Of a stretch of 64,000 nucleotides of DNA, positions 27,761-35,020 are shown piece by piece. The DNA is from Xanthocytophaga flava. GTDB lineage: Bacteria > Bacteroidota > Bacteroidia > Cytophagales > 172606-1. The DNA lies in the NCBI GenBank assembly GCA_030068525.1, contig JASJOS010000006.1, positions 186,001 to 250,000 on the forward strand. The letters run 5' to 3'. The notes under the pieces were generated by a model. That model ran no database searches. It worked only from the letters and a program-made list of their open reading frames with translations, and was not told the DNA's origin. The translations under genes were made by a program, and so were the position numbers. Numbering within the stretch: position 1 is the first letter of the stretch; each line of letters opens with the position of its first letter.

Positions 27761-28048
27761 CTATTTTTTGAATTTGTCCCGTAGTTCCTCTGTTCTCTTT
27801 ACTTCAAGCTTTACGGCAGTATAGACAGAATAAAGAATTTCCAGATTACGATGGGTGTAAGCGGCCTTACCGCATAAGACATTACTGATTTGAGCATCAG
27901 TAGGAGGATTGCTCATGCGTCTTGCTGCTTCTGCTAAAACTCCAAGATGGCAACGCTTGTACTTGTTGCAATAGTCGATAGCATCTGTTAAATCAGAATC
28001 ATCTCCAATGACTCTAAACAGGGTGTAATCGGTTGTTTGTGTTTTCAT
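27761..28048 (-). CDS. Small hypothetical protein, possible DNA-binding
   Basis: 95 aa from the ATG at 28048 (KTQTTDYTLFRVIGDDSDL); the longer frame to 28093 is not needed. The middle reads HLGVLAEAARRMSNPPTDAQISNVLCGKAAYTHRNLEIL, a layout similar to that of the 77-aa protein (helix, gap, IS/LV-x-L/V-x-x-G, helix). It may be another Cro-like regulator. It converges with the 77-aa gene and diverges from the 57-aa zinc-ribbon gene. Confidence 0.55.
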   Translation of the reverse strand: MKTQTTDYTLFRVIGDDSDLTDAIDYCNKYKRCHLGVLAEAARRMSNPPTDAQISNVLCGKAAYTHRNLEILYSVYTAVKLEVKRTEELRDKFKK

Positions 28049-28174
28049 TGTAGTATATTGATTTGTGAGAAAGCAATATAACCTTTTCTTCAAGCCATAA
28101 AAATACCTCTTTCGTGGTATTGACTTACCGTACAGACAAAACCATTTTTACAAAAAAACTTTAAAAATTTAATT

Positions 28175-28348
28175 ATGCCAATGTTATATATTAAATGCCC
28201 AAAAACAGGAAAGCCAGTCCCTACAGGAATGAATGTGTCCAAGGGAATGGATCTAAGCGGATTCAGCAACAATGGTGTTAACTGTCCTCATTGTAACCAA
28301 ATTCATTATTGGAATGGAAGAGATGGCTTTTTCTTAGATGATAAGTGA
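28175..28348 (+). CDS. 57-aa zinc-ribbon protein
   Basis: A short gene: ATG at 28175, TGA at 28346-28348. The product begins PMLYIKCPKTGKPVPTGM and has two cysteine pairs, KCPKTGKPV and NCPHCNQIHYW, the second a clear C-x-x-C knuckle; the first has one Cys only, so one metal ligand may be His. It is followed by a 14-bp hairpin. Such minimal ribbons appear in mobile elements as adaptor proteins. The function is unknown. The minus-strand frame in the same place is a shadow. Confidence 0.6.
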   Translation: MPMLYIKCPKTGKPVPTGMNVSKGMDLSGFSNNGVNCPHCNQIHYWNGRDGFFLDDK

Positions 28349-28358
28349 AAAAAGATCA

Positions 28359-28393
28359 ATAGCTATGTCTTTTTATCACAAAGACATAGCTAT
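28359..28393. terminator. Hairpin after the 57-aa gene
   Basis: A 14-bp perfect stem (28359-28372 with 28380-28393), 7-nt loop, 10 bp after the zinc-ribbon stop. The T-tract on the plus strand is weak; an A-run upstream would serve the opposite strand. Confidence 0.55.
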
Positions 28394-28442
28394 TTGGAAA
28401 CAGTAGAATTCTCACACATCAATCTTAAAGATTCAATAATAA

Positions 28443-28820
28443 ATGGCAAATAAAGTAGGTACAATCAAAAATCCGTTAACTATTATAGCTATTTTTGCAG
28501 GTATTGTAGAAATCAGTGCTAGTACTGTATTGCCATTTATAGAAAAAGATATTCAATATATTTATATTTGGTTTCTAATGATATTTCCAACATTGTTAGT
28601 GATTTGTTTCTTCATTACCTTAAACTTTAATAATACAGCTTTATACGCACCAAGTGATTTTGATGAAGATAAAAGCTTTTTAGAATCAAATACTAAGAAA
28701 TTTAAAGTAGAAGATAACAAAATAGATAAGGAAGGGTTTCTATTCGGTACAATAACTACAACAACAAAACCACCTCCCACCACAACCCCTATTCCACCAA
28801 TTATAAAACCAATCAACTAA
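28443..28820 (+). CDS. Two-TM hypothetical protein with Pro/Thr tail
   Basis: 125 aa. Two hydrophobic segments (about 13-33, IIAIFAGIVEISASTVLPFI, and 39-58, IYIWFLMIFPTLLVICFFIT) form a hairpin, followed by a 40-residue charged stretch and a tail rich in Thr and Pro (TTTTKPPPTTTPIPP). The protein is unknown. Its stop is 5 bp before the next start, so it is translationally linked to the 95-aa gene. The pair resembles accessory cargo: a membrane-anchored partner plus a small soluble one. Confidence 0.65.
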   Translation: MANKVGTIKNPLTIIAIFAGIVEISASTVLPFIEKDIQYIYIWFLMIFPTLLVICFFITLNFNNTALYAPSDFDEDKSFLESNTKKFKVEDNKIDKEGFLFGTITTTTKPPPTTTPIPPIIKPIN

Positions 28821-28825
28821 TCCTA

Positions 28826-29113
28826 ATGGCAACTAACATAAGAAATAATTATAAAGGAGGCGTAATTTCAATTGACAATAATGAATTTATTGAATGTATT
28901 TTTGAAGATTGTCTAATTGAATATGGAGGCTTGGGACCGATAACTCTTCAAGGTTGTCAATTCGTTAATTGTAACTGGCGTTTGGTTGGCCCCGCTCAAA
29001 ATACAATGCTTTTTTTAAGTAGTATGTATAATGGCTTTGGCGATTTCGGAAAACAGATGGTTGATGGACTCTTTGCTGAAATTAGAAAAAAAGACAGTAA
29101 GGTTTTACAATAA
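28826..29113 (+). CDS. Small hypothetical protein, partner of the two-TM protein
   Basis: 95 aa, not recognised. The first two thirds alternate short strands with acidic and aromatic residues (GGVISIDNNEFIECIFEDC, then ITLQGCQFVNCNWRL), reminiscent of a single-turn right-handed helical repeat such as pentapeptide proteins, and end with a helical tail. It is the second gene of a two-gene plus-strand cargo unit and is closed by a bidirectional terminator. Confidence 0.6.
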   Translation: MATNIRNNYKGGVISIDNNEFIECIFEDCLIEYGGLGPITLQGCQFVNCNWRLVGPAQNTMLFLSSMYNGFGDFGKQMVDGLFAEIRKKDSKVLQ

Positions 29114-29147
29114 AAAAATAGCCATCATTCTGTGATGACTATTTTTA
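29114..29147. terminator. Bidirectional terminator
   Basis: The inverted repeat AAAATAGCCATCA/TGATGACTATTTT (one C-A mismatch) has A- and T-rich flanks and lies between the convergent 95-aa and 82-aa genes. Confidence 0.7.
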
Positions 29148-29152
29148 TTTAA

Positions 29153-29401
29153 TTAATCTTTTGTTATAAGCCCCATTTTACTAGCTGAAAATGGCATTAT
29201 ATAACCGCAATTACCACAAGCAACAATAACAACTGGCATTTGAAAATTCATGTCAACATTTTTTTCTGTATTTACAGGAAACATAGCAACCATACCTTCT
29301 ACAGATTTACTCTTTGACTGGCAAACAGGACACGTCAAACTTCCCGTTTTACTGTCAATCCAACTTCTAACTTGCATTTCTTGTTCTTTTGATAATGTCA
29401 T
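29153..29401 (-). CDS. Zinc-ribbon protein
   Basis: 82 aa with two C-x-x-C knuckles, LTCPVCQSK (about 25-33) and ACGNCGYIMPF (about 61-71), giving a four-Cys ribbon. The first is preceded by a short helix (KEQEMQVRSWIDSK). It is the last gene of the minus-strand module whose main product is the tape-measure-like protein, 68 bp after that gene's end. Function unknown. Confidence 0.7.
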   Translation of the reverse strand: MTLSKEQEMQVRSWIDSKTGSLTCPVCQSKSKSVEGMVAMFPVNTEKNVDMNFQMPVVIVACGNCGYIMPFSASKMGLITKD

Positions 29402-29469
29402 GATTATAAGATGTTTAGATGAGTTATAAAAATGACAATTATTTTACAAAACATCAACACCTAAACAAT

Positions 29470-32256
29470 CTACTTTAACGTTGAACTTGCCTTGGCTTGA
29501 TTAGCTGAGTTGTTTACTCTGTTAATGTCAGACACTCTGACAACAGAAGGTCTACGATTAGCTTTATTCATCCCTCTTTCTATAGCCTGTTCAACACCGG
29601 ATGCATCTATGGTAGTAGTAACAGGTGTAGATCTGGAAACGTTACCACCTAATGCAAACCAAGGCACACCTCCCCTCATCACATTCAGGTTAGAAAAGTT
29701 TCGTATTCTGGCAGAATCATTGCGTTTGAGAACAAAGATGTCCTCACCAGCTTCTACATTGAATGCATTGCCATCTTCGCCAACATAGGTAGTGCCACCT
29801 TGAGAATGACGCTTACCACCTACCGGAATGCCATTGCGTTTCATAGCATCACTTACATTACCTCCAGTCTCAAAGCTAAGCAGCTCTTTAGCCTTGGCAA
29901 TATTAGCCAGGATGCTTGCAATACCAGAAGCTAAGGTACCAGCGAATACAGCACCATATACAACCGGTGCAGCAGGTCCAGCGATAGAAGCAGCTTCTGA
30001 AGCAACCTTTACAGCAGTAGGTACCAGCGTTGCAATGGCAGTAGCTGTATTCACAGCAATCTGTGCCAAAGCTGCTACTCTACCTAATTCAGTAGCCTGT
30101 TCTTGAGATGCAGCTATCAGTTGAAAAGCAGATTCTAAACCTGCTGCCATAGCATTTGCTAACTGGATCCGGGCATTGACAATGGTTTCATCAGCTTGGC
30201 GAAGCCTATCATTATCCGCAATCTGCTTATCAATGATCTGTCTGTTAAGGTCTATTCTCTCATTGCCAATTTGTTCTAACAGATCATTTCGTTCCTGTTC
30301 TGTCACTTTAGTATTCTCCAGTGCCTTCTTTTCGAACTCTTGCAGTTGAGCCAGACGAATCTGAATACTTTGCCGTTCTATCTCTTCATTACGAGCTGCA
30401 TAAGTTACAGCATCCTGATCATCAGCAAACAGCTTACTACTTTTGGATTTCAGTTCTGTAATAAAGCTGTCTAGTGCCTCACGGTTTGAATCCAAGGTTG
30501 CTTTAAACTCATCTGCTTGAGCCTGGTTCAAGTCTCGTTGTACTACGGCTAAATCCTGTGTCACTGTTCTACGCTCTCTCAATACCTCCAGTAACCGACC
30601 TTCAATCGTTTCTGATAATCCCAGACCGCGTATCTTCTCATTCAGAACCTTAGCATCAGAAGTGGCAAGCAGATCATTTGCATCAATTTGCTTATCTGTA
30701 AACTTCTGGATAGTATCAATCTGACGGGTGAAAGAGTCTTCACCTAACTTTACGGTTTCATCTAACAGCTTCTGACGTTCTGCAAAGGTTTTCTGATCAT
30801 CTGCAATGATCTGTTCGTTGATAGTCTTCTGATTGTCATAGGCATCTATCAGGATATCAAGGTCCTTCTCTAATCTATCCTGCACCAGCTCTCTACGTTG
30901 CTTTTCATTATCAACTAACACCTTCTGATAGGATGCTTCTAATTCTATTACCTTCAATGCTGCTTCACGTCTCTGATCTGCGAGCTCTTCATCAAACACA
31001 CCATTCTTTTTCTTTTGCTCTAATTGTTTAGTCAGGATATCTAGTTCATTGCGGGCAAGCTCTGTCTGTATCCTGGCTGTTTCGGCTGCAATCTGTCTGG
31101 ACCGTTCTGCTGCTTTTTCTCTTTCGGCAAAAGATCTGGTTGCATCATCAGCAATAGCCTGCTGCTTCTCATATTCAGCATTCAGCTTAGTGACTGTTAC
31201 TATCAATCTCTGATTAGCTTTCTCAAGATTGATCATCTGACCTTCCAGATCAATAGCGTTCTTACCTGCAGCATAAAGTTCTTTACCCAGATTCACAATA
31301 GAAGAACTTATATTGTCAATTATACCAGACACAGGATTAAGTTTAGTCAATGCCTTACCAGTTTCTGCAACAGCTTCTTTGAATTGACCAGCAAATAGCT
31401 TTTTAAATGCAGTTCCTATACCCTGTATACCCTGAAGGAAAGCAGTGAAACGTTTCTCTATAAAATCAACAAAGAGTGCTTTAAAGTTTTCTAATGCTTC
31501 ACCCGGTTTTGAGAATGCTTCTGTCACAGATGTGGTAAAACTTATCACTTTACCCACTAACACATCAACAACGGCACCAGCAGCGGCAAAGCCTTTACGT
31601 AGGAACTCCTGGCCAGCTTGTGTCTTTTTCAGCAGTGCAACTAGTCCTACAAGGAAGGCAACTACTGGAACAGCCACTAATGCTGTTAAAGCGCCTTTAG
31701 TATTGGTAATGCCACCAATGAAAGCTTTTGCACCTTTGGCCCCTTCTGAAAGCTTCTCTGACATTTCACCAATGTTGACACCAAACACATTGATAGACTT
31801 GATAGCGCCGGCCATGGCATCCGGATAGTTGCCTATGTTAAGCTTCTGCTTATCCAGCTGAGTAGAATTTTCTTTCAAAGAAGCGGTCAGCGCATCAATC
31901 CGTTCTTTTAATGCTACCCCAAATTCGCTTTGTCTCTGTTCTTCAGATAGCCTATTGTAATTTTTGGTTAGCAATAACAATTGAGCTGACATCTGATCTA
32001 TTGAACCTGTTGCTGACTTTGCAGCCTTATCACTGGTTTCAATAGCTTTTTTAAGCATAGTCGCTTCTTTACCTAGAAGTCCCATTTGCAATTTATTAGC
32101 AACGATAGCCTCTGAGTTTTCATCAAAGCTTTCAGAGAGTTTCTTATTCTCGTCTCGTAAAGCTTTCTGTTGCCGTTCGATCTCTGCTATCCTTTTGACA
32201 GCATCTTCATTTCGAATCTGAACATCGATAATGGCGGTTTTCTGTAGGTTATCCAT
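29470..32256 (-). CDS. Phage tail tape-measure-like protein
   Basis: 928 aa. Residues 1-130 and about 345-730 are long coiled coils rich in Glu, Lys, Gln and Arg. Between and after them are hydrophobic segments (GALTALVAVPVVAFLVGLVAL near 185, and a long Ala/Val/Ile region near 745-795). The tail reads GGKRHSQGGTTYVGEDGN, then FNVEAGEDIFVLKRNDSARI, the usual C-terminal signature of Bacteroidota phage tape-measure proteins. A tape measure sets tail length, yet no other tail gene is recognisable nearby. It shares a compact transcription unit with three small genes upstream. Confidence 0.75.
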   Translation of the reverse strand: MDNLQKTAIIDVQIRNEDAVKRIAEIERQQKALRDENKKLSESFDENSEAIVANKLQMGLLGKEATMLKKAIETSDKAAKSATGSIDQMSAQLLLLTKNYNRLSEEQRQSEFGVALKERIDALTASLKENSTQLDKQKLNIGNYPDAMAGAIKSINVFGVNIGEMSEKLSEGAKGAKAFIGGITNTKGALTALVAVPVVAFLVGLVALLKKTQAGQEFLRKGFAAAGAVVDVLVGKVISFTTSVTEAFSKPGEALENFKALFVDFIEKRFTAFLQGIQGIGTAFKKLFAGQFKEAVAETGKALTKLNPVSGIIDNISSSIVNLGKELYAAGKNAIDLEGQMINLEKANQRLIVTVTKLNAEYEKQQAIADDATRSFAEREKAAERSRQIAAETARIQTELARNELDILTKQLEQKKKNGVFDEELADQRREAALKVIELEASYQKVLVDNEKQRRELVQDRLEKDLDILIDAYDNQKTINEQIIADDQKTFAERQKLLDETVKLGEDSFTRQIDTIQKFTDKQIDANDLLATSDAKVLNEKIRGLGLSETIEGRLLEVLRERRTVTQDLAVVQRDLNQAQADEFKATLDSNREALDSFITELKSKSSKLFADDQDAVTYAARNEEIERQSIQIRLAQLQEFEKKALENTKVTEQERNDLLEQIGNERIDLNRQIIDKQIADNDRLRQADETIVNARIQLANAMAAGLESAFQLIAASQEQATELGRVAALAQIAVNTATAIATLVPTAVKVASEAASIAGPAAPVVYGAVFAGTLASGIASILANIAKAKELLSFETGGNVSDAMKRNGIPVGGKRHSQGGTTYVGEDGNAFNVEAGEDIFVLKRNDSARIRNFSNLNVMRGGVPWFALGGNVSRSTPVTTTIDASGVEQAIERGMNKANRRPSVVRVSDINRVNNSANQAKASSTLK

Positions 32257-32269
32257 AGTTGGTTATAGG

Positions 32270-32446
32270 TTAGTCAAAATAATTACTGCCATCAGGAAAT
32301 CGAAGTGTTCCTTTTATTACCTGATCTAAAATGTCGCTTACTACGGTAGCAGTTCCTCTGCTTTTATCTCCAACTCTTTCAGTAATCTTCTTATCCTGAT
32401 AGGGAGTGATAGTAAGCTTGATATGATTTCTTTTCTTGTTAGACAT
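32270..32446 (-). CDS. 58-aa ribbon-helix-helix-like protein
   Basis: ATG at 32446, stop at 32270. The product begins SNKKRNHIKLTITPYQDKKI; a basic strand followed by two helices fits a ribbon-helix-helix DNA-binding fold. A related 51-aa protein lies immediately upstream. Its stop is 13 bp before the tape-measure start, so the four genes of this module are likely co-transcribed. Classification is by pattern and modestly sure. Confidence 0.55.
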   Translation of the reverse strand: MSNKKRNHIKLTITPYQDKKITERVGDKSRGTATVVSDILDQVIKGTLRFPDGSNYFD

Positions 32447-32451
32447 AGTGG

Positions 32452-32607
32452 TTATTCTGTTTTTTTACGGATAGCTAGTTTTATGATGCGTTTGGCCTCT
32501 GTTGCTATCCCTCTCTCACAGGTTGGATCTACACCAACATATTCACAAAAACGTTTGAACTCGAAAGGCGTGAAAGTGAGATTAATTCGTTTGTTTTCTT
32601 TAGACAT
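32452..32607 (-). CDS. 51-aa ribbon-helix-helix-like protein, paralogue of its neighbour
   Basis: ATG at 32607, stop at 32452. Sequence begins SKENKRINLTFTPFEFKRFC; it shares with the 58-aa neighbour the layout MS-x-x-x-K-R, then I-x-L-T-x-T-P-(Y/F), then a helix. The spacing to the next start is 5 bp and to the upstream gene end 2 bp. Possibly an accessory regulator or nucleoprotein partner; it could also be a MobC-like relaxosome factor, but no relaxase is seen. Confidence 0.55.
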   Translation of the reverse strand: MSKENKRINLTFTPFEFKRFCEYVGVDPTCERGIATEAKRIIKLAIRKKTE

Positions 32608-32609
32608 AG

Positions 32610-32918
32610 TTAATTATCTGCAGGGATGATAGTTGGAAGATTATGCTTTGCCATTGCCTCCATGTGTTCTATTTTCTTTCCGAGTTCTTCCAGCTCTTTG
32701 CCTAGTTCTTTTATCTGGTGTTCTCTGGAATCTTCGTCTCTGACAAATTCACTCAGATATTCCAAGCATTGATCTATCTTCTTTTTCGATTCCTTCACCA
32801 ATGAAGCTTTGTGTTGATTATCTTTTTTAAGCTCTCTGACCTGGCCGTATAACTTTGCAGTTTTAATCCAGTAGCCAATGATTGAAAGGGACATTAAAAC
32901 AATGATGATTGTTGACAT
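32610..32918 (-). CDS. Membrane-anchored coiled-coil protein
   Basis: 102 aa: one N-terminal membrane helix (TIIIVLMSLSIIGYWI) followed by an almost unbroken coiled coil (YGQVRELKKDNQHKASLVKE and beyond, to about residue 90). The layout is like a phage spanin or tail accessory subunit, but it has no lipobox or Rz signature. First gene of the unit that ends in the tape-measure-like gene; a pair of direct repeats lies just upstream. Confidence 0.6.
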   Translation of the reverse strand: MSTIIIVLMSLSIIGYWIKTAKLYGQVRELKKDNQHKASLVKESKKKIDQCLEYLSEFVRDEDSREHQIKELGKELEELGKKIEHMEAMAKHNLPTIIPADN

Positions 32919-32953
32919 AGCGATTGAGTTAAAATGTGGCTCTATTTGTTTTT

Positions 32954-33027
32954 TATAAGTTGAAAAACAACGTTCGATAAAGTAAAAAGTGCTTTTCCTG
33001 TTTTTTTATAAGTCGACAAACAACGTT
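32954..33027. repeat. Direct repeats upstream of the tape-measure module
   Basis: TATAAGTTGAAAAACAACGTT (32954-32974) and its near copy with two changes (33007-33027) are 53 bp apart and share CAACGTT. They lie 36 bp upstream of the first gene of the module. Probably an operator or activator site. Confidence 0.6.
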
Positions 33028-33046
33028 GACAAAAATGAAAACTGCT

Positions 33047-33334
33047 TCACTGGGAGAGATTGAATACCTGCTTCACGTTATTAAGCTTGTAGTATTGCCA
33101 CCTTCCAAGGTGTTTCATTTCTACTTCAAAGCCGAAGCTGGTAAGCAAACTGAAATACCTGTAAATACTCCGTCTGTCTAGTTCCAGATGTGCAGCACAC
33201 TCTTCTGAGCTTTTCCAGTCACTCATGAATGCAATCAGCTTGAGAGTCCTGTACACACGTTTTGTATTTTTGACATCTCGGTACCTCTTCCGGATTGTGG
33301 TTTTGAAATAGGATGGTATAATTCTAGACTGCAT
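33047..33334 (-). CDS. Winged-helix regulator
   Basis: 95 aa with a basic N-terminus and a helix-turn-helix: KSSEECAAHLELDRRSIYRY followed by a wing, GFEVEMKHLGRWQYYKL. It resembles an HTH_11-like domain. Downstream lies the repeat pair 32954-33027, upstream a region of palindromes and direct repeats; it may control the tape-measure module from either. It is a standalone small regulator without effector domain. Confidence 0.65.
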   Translation of the reverse strand: MQSRIIPSYFKTTIRKRYRDVKNTKRVYRTLKLIAFMSDWKSSEECAAHLELDRRSIYRYFSLLTSFGFEVEMKHLGRWQYYKLNNVKQVFNLSQ

Positions 33335-33589
33335 GACTCTATTTTTTAAGGGTGTAAGCGAAACTTCGATTCTGTCACACTAGTACCTAGTAAAACTTAG
33401 TGTGTGAAAAAACACTAGAAACCTTCAGGTTTTCTCAGGTTGATGTATGGTTTTGTCAGGTTGATGTGTGACACAATCACGTCTTTGTTTTTGGCCTTTT
33501 TTTATGGACTCCAAAAACTCAATTAACACAGGCCGGCACCAATGGCACCGGCTTGAACGATTTATATCAAAAAAAATACAAATGGAGAC
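33335..33589. promoter_or_regulatory. Gene-free regulatory interval with repeats
   Basis: Contains CACACTA (33376-33382) inverted against TAGTGTG (33398-33404) and two direct copies of TCAGGTTGATGTRTG, at 33435-33449 and 33456-33470 (21 bp apart). The shared AGGTTGAT core is also the core of the iterons at 36239-36582. Nothing coding is seen. Confidence 0.55.
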
Positions 33590-34486
33590 TTATAACATTC
33601 CTTTACTTTTGAGGTAAGCCTCTGCTTCTTCCTGAGTTTCGAATGAAGGGAGTTGTTCTAATTCTACAGGTACAGGTGCCACATATTCAACCCCCATAAA
33701 CTTGGCTTTAAGAGCTGGATTAACATCTAAGGACTTGATATGTCTTAGATCCAAATAAATTTCTGACATGTGATAAGGCCAGTTACCTGTTTGATAAAGC
33801 ATTCCAAGTAAATTATTGCCAAACAAACTATTTCCTAATACCTCATGGAGTTCATTAGCTTTCTTTACAAATTCATGTAGCTTATGATAAACTGCAATCT
33901 GAAAAGGGTCTGTTATATAGTTTGCGGTATTTCGCTCAATATATTCTGTATATTTTTCAGGATGGAGGGATGCTTTACCATCGACTATTTGATAGATGTC
34001 ATGCACAAAGTGAATGGGATGATCATATCCAACTAAATTACCTTCATATTTAGGTGCCTTGCTAAATTCCCTGAATTCATCTAATGCTTGCTTTAACTCA
34101 TATAAAGCAGCAGGTACTTTAATACCTGGTAAGATGGCCTCTTTTATTAATGGCAGAGAGTTAATAGCAGGTGTTGTATCATATAGATAAGATCTATATT
34201 CTGTCTCAAATGCTGGCCATGCAGATTCACCACCTGGAATAACCAATGAGTATACAAACTCAAGTGTAATTGCTATAGGATAATCCAGCTGGTTATATAA
34301 GTCTACTACTCTTTGTAGGTAAGGCAAGTATTCATAAAAAGCTTTTTCCAGACGATCTTTGTTAATCTTATCTTCAGATAATAAAATACGCTCTGGCTTA
34401 GAATCTTGAATTTTAACTTCACCTTTAGATTCAATAGCATTTTCAATAGAGTCTGTAACTTCGGATTTTTTAGCTTTAGCAGCCAT
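33590..34486 (-). CDS. Hypothetical element protein
   Basis: 298 aa, soluble, mostly helical, unrecognised. The N-terminal 30 residues are Lys/Glu-rich (AAKAKKSEVTDSIENAIES); the core holds YEYLPYLQRVVDLYNQLDYP and LHEFVKKANELHEVLGNSLF, and the end reads FETQEEAEAYLKSKGML, a common motif of phage-encoded short domains. It follows a 64-aa and a 99-aa gene in one run behind the primase, so it may take part in replication or packaging. No enzymatic motif. Confidence 0.6.
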   Translation of the reverse strand: MAAKAKKSEVTDSIENAIESKGEVKIQDSKPERILLSEDKINKDRLEKAFYEYLPYLQRVVDLYNQLDYPIAITLEFVYSLVIPGGESAWPAFETEYRSYLYDTTPAINSLPLIKEAILPGIKVPAALYELKQALDEFREFSKAPKYEGNLVGYDHPIHFVHDIYQIVDGKASLHPEKYTEYIERNTANYITDPFQIAVYHKLHEFVKKANELHEVLGNSLFGNNLLGMLYQTGNWPYHMSEIYLDLRHIKSLDVNPALKAKFMGVEYVAPVPVELEQLPSFETQEEAEAYLKSKGML

Positions 34487-34518
34487 AGTAGTATAAATTG
34501 GGGTTAAGTGAATAAATA

Positions 34519-34713
34519 TTAATCGTCGATTTCTTGATTAAGCCAGTCTTCCAGATCTTCCTCATCCATATCTTCTAATTCTGGAAAGTGTTCCGCGATA
34601 GCTTCTGCAAAGGCATTTGCAATTTTTTCTATCTGCTGTTTTGATAAAACTTGATTCTGATTAGGAGCCGGTTTCTTAGCTGGTATGAAACCGATAGCTT
34701 TAATTGATCCCAT
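34519..34713 (-). CDS. Small acidic hypothetical protein
   Basis: 64 aa: a basic/polar start (GSIKAIGFIPAKKPAPNQNQ), then a helix and a very acidic tail (FPELEDMDEEDLEDWLNQ). Lies 7 bp downstream of the 99-aa gene and 32 bp upstream of the 298-aa gene on the same strand. Unknown. Confidence 0.55.
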   Translation of the reverse strand: MGSIKAIGFIPAKKPAPNQNQVLSKQQIEKIANAFAEAIAEHFPELEDMDEEDLEDWLNQEIDD

Positions 34714-34720
34714 AGTGGTA

Positions 34721-35020
34721 TTAATTTATGTTTCGTATGAAGTAGACACCTATTGAAATTTCTAAAGGCAAACGATCCTCAAAGAGTAACCTGATACCTA
34801 AAATTGGATGTGGGTACTTTTCAGCATGAAGTAGCGAACCTTCCAAGATCTCAAACGCATTGACTAAAATTTCAGAATCCACTACAGGTCCTATTTCATG
34901 TAGTAAGGTTTGTAGGATCTGTTGTCTCATTCGTTTGCGGTAAACTTCTGGTGAGATAGTTTGAATGACATCATCAGGTTTCCTATCTCTGTAAATGGGG
35001 AATATCTTTCCAGTCTTCAT
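34721..35020 (-). CDS. Hypothetical protein coupled to primase
   Basis: 99 aa from ATG 35020, which overlaps the TGA of the primase gene (ATGA at 35020-35017) and so indicates translational coupling; a longer frame to 35104 would run inside the primase and is rejected. The product contains KTGKIFPIYRDRKPDDVIQT and LHEIGPVVDSEILVNAFEIL and is unrecognised. It is probably an accessory replication protein by position. Confidence 0.6.
   Translation of the reverse strand: MKTGKIFPIYRDRKPDDVIQTISPEVYRKRMRQQILQTLLHEIGPVVDSEILVNAFEILEGSLLHAEKYPHPILGIRLLFEDRLPLEISIGVYFIRNIN

Noticed and set aside
29153..32918. Complete prophage tail operon
   Set aside because: Only the tape-measure-like gene and small unknown genes are present; no sheath, tube, baseplate, portal or terminase frame is visible.
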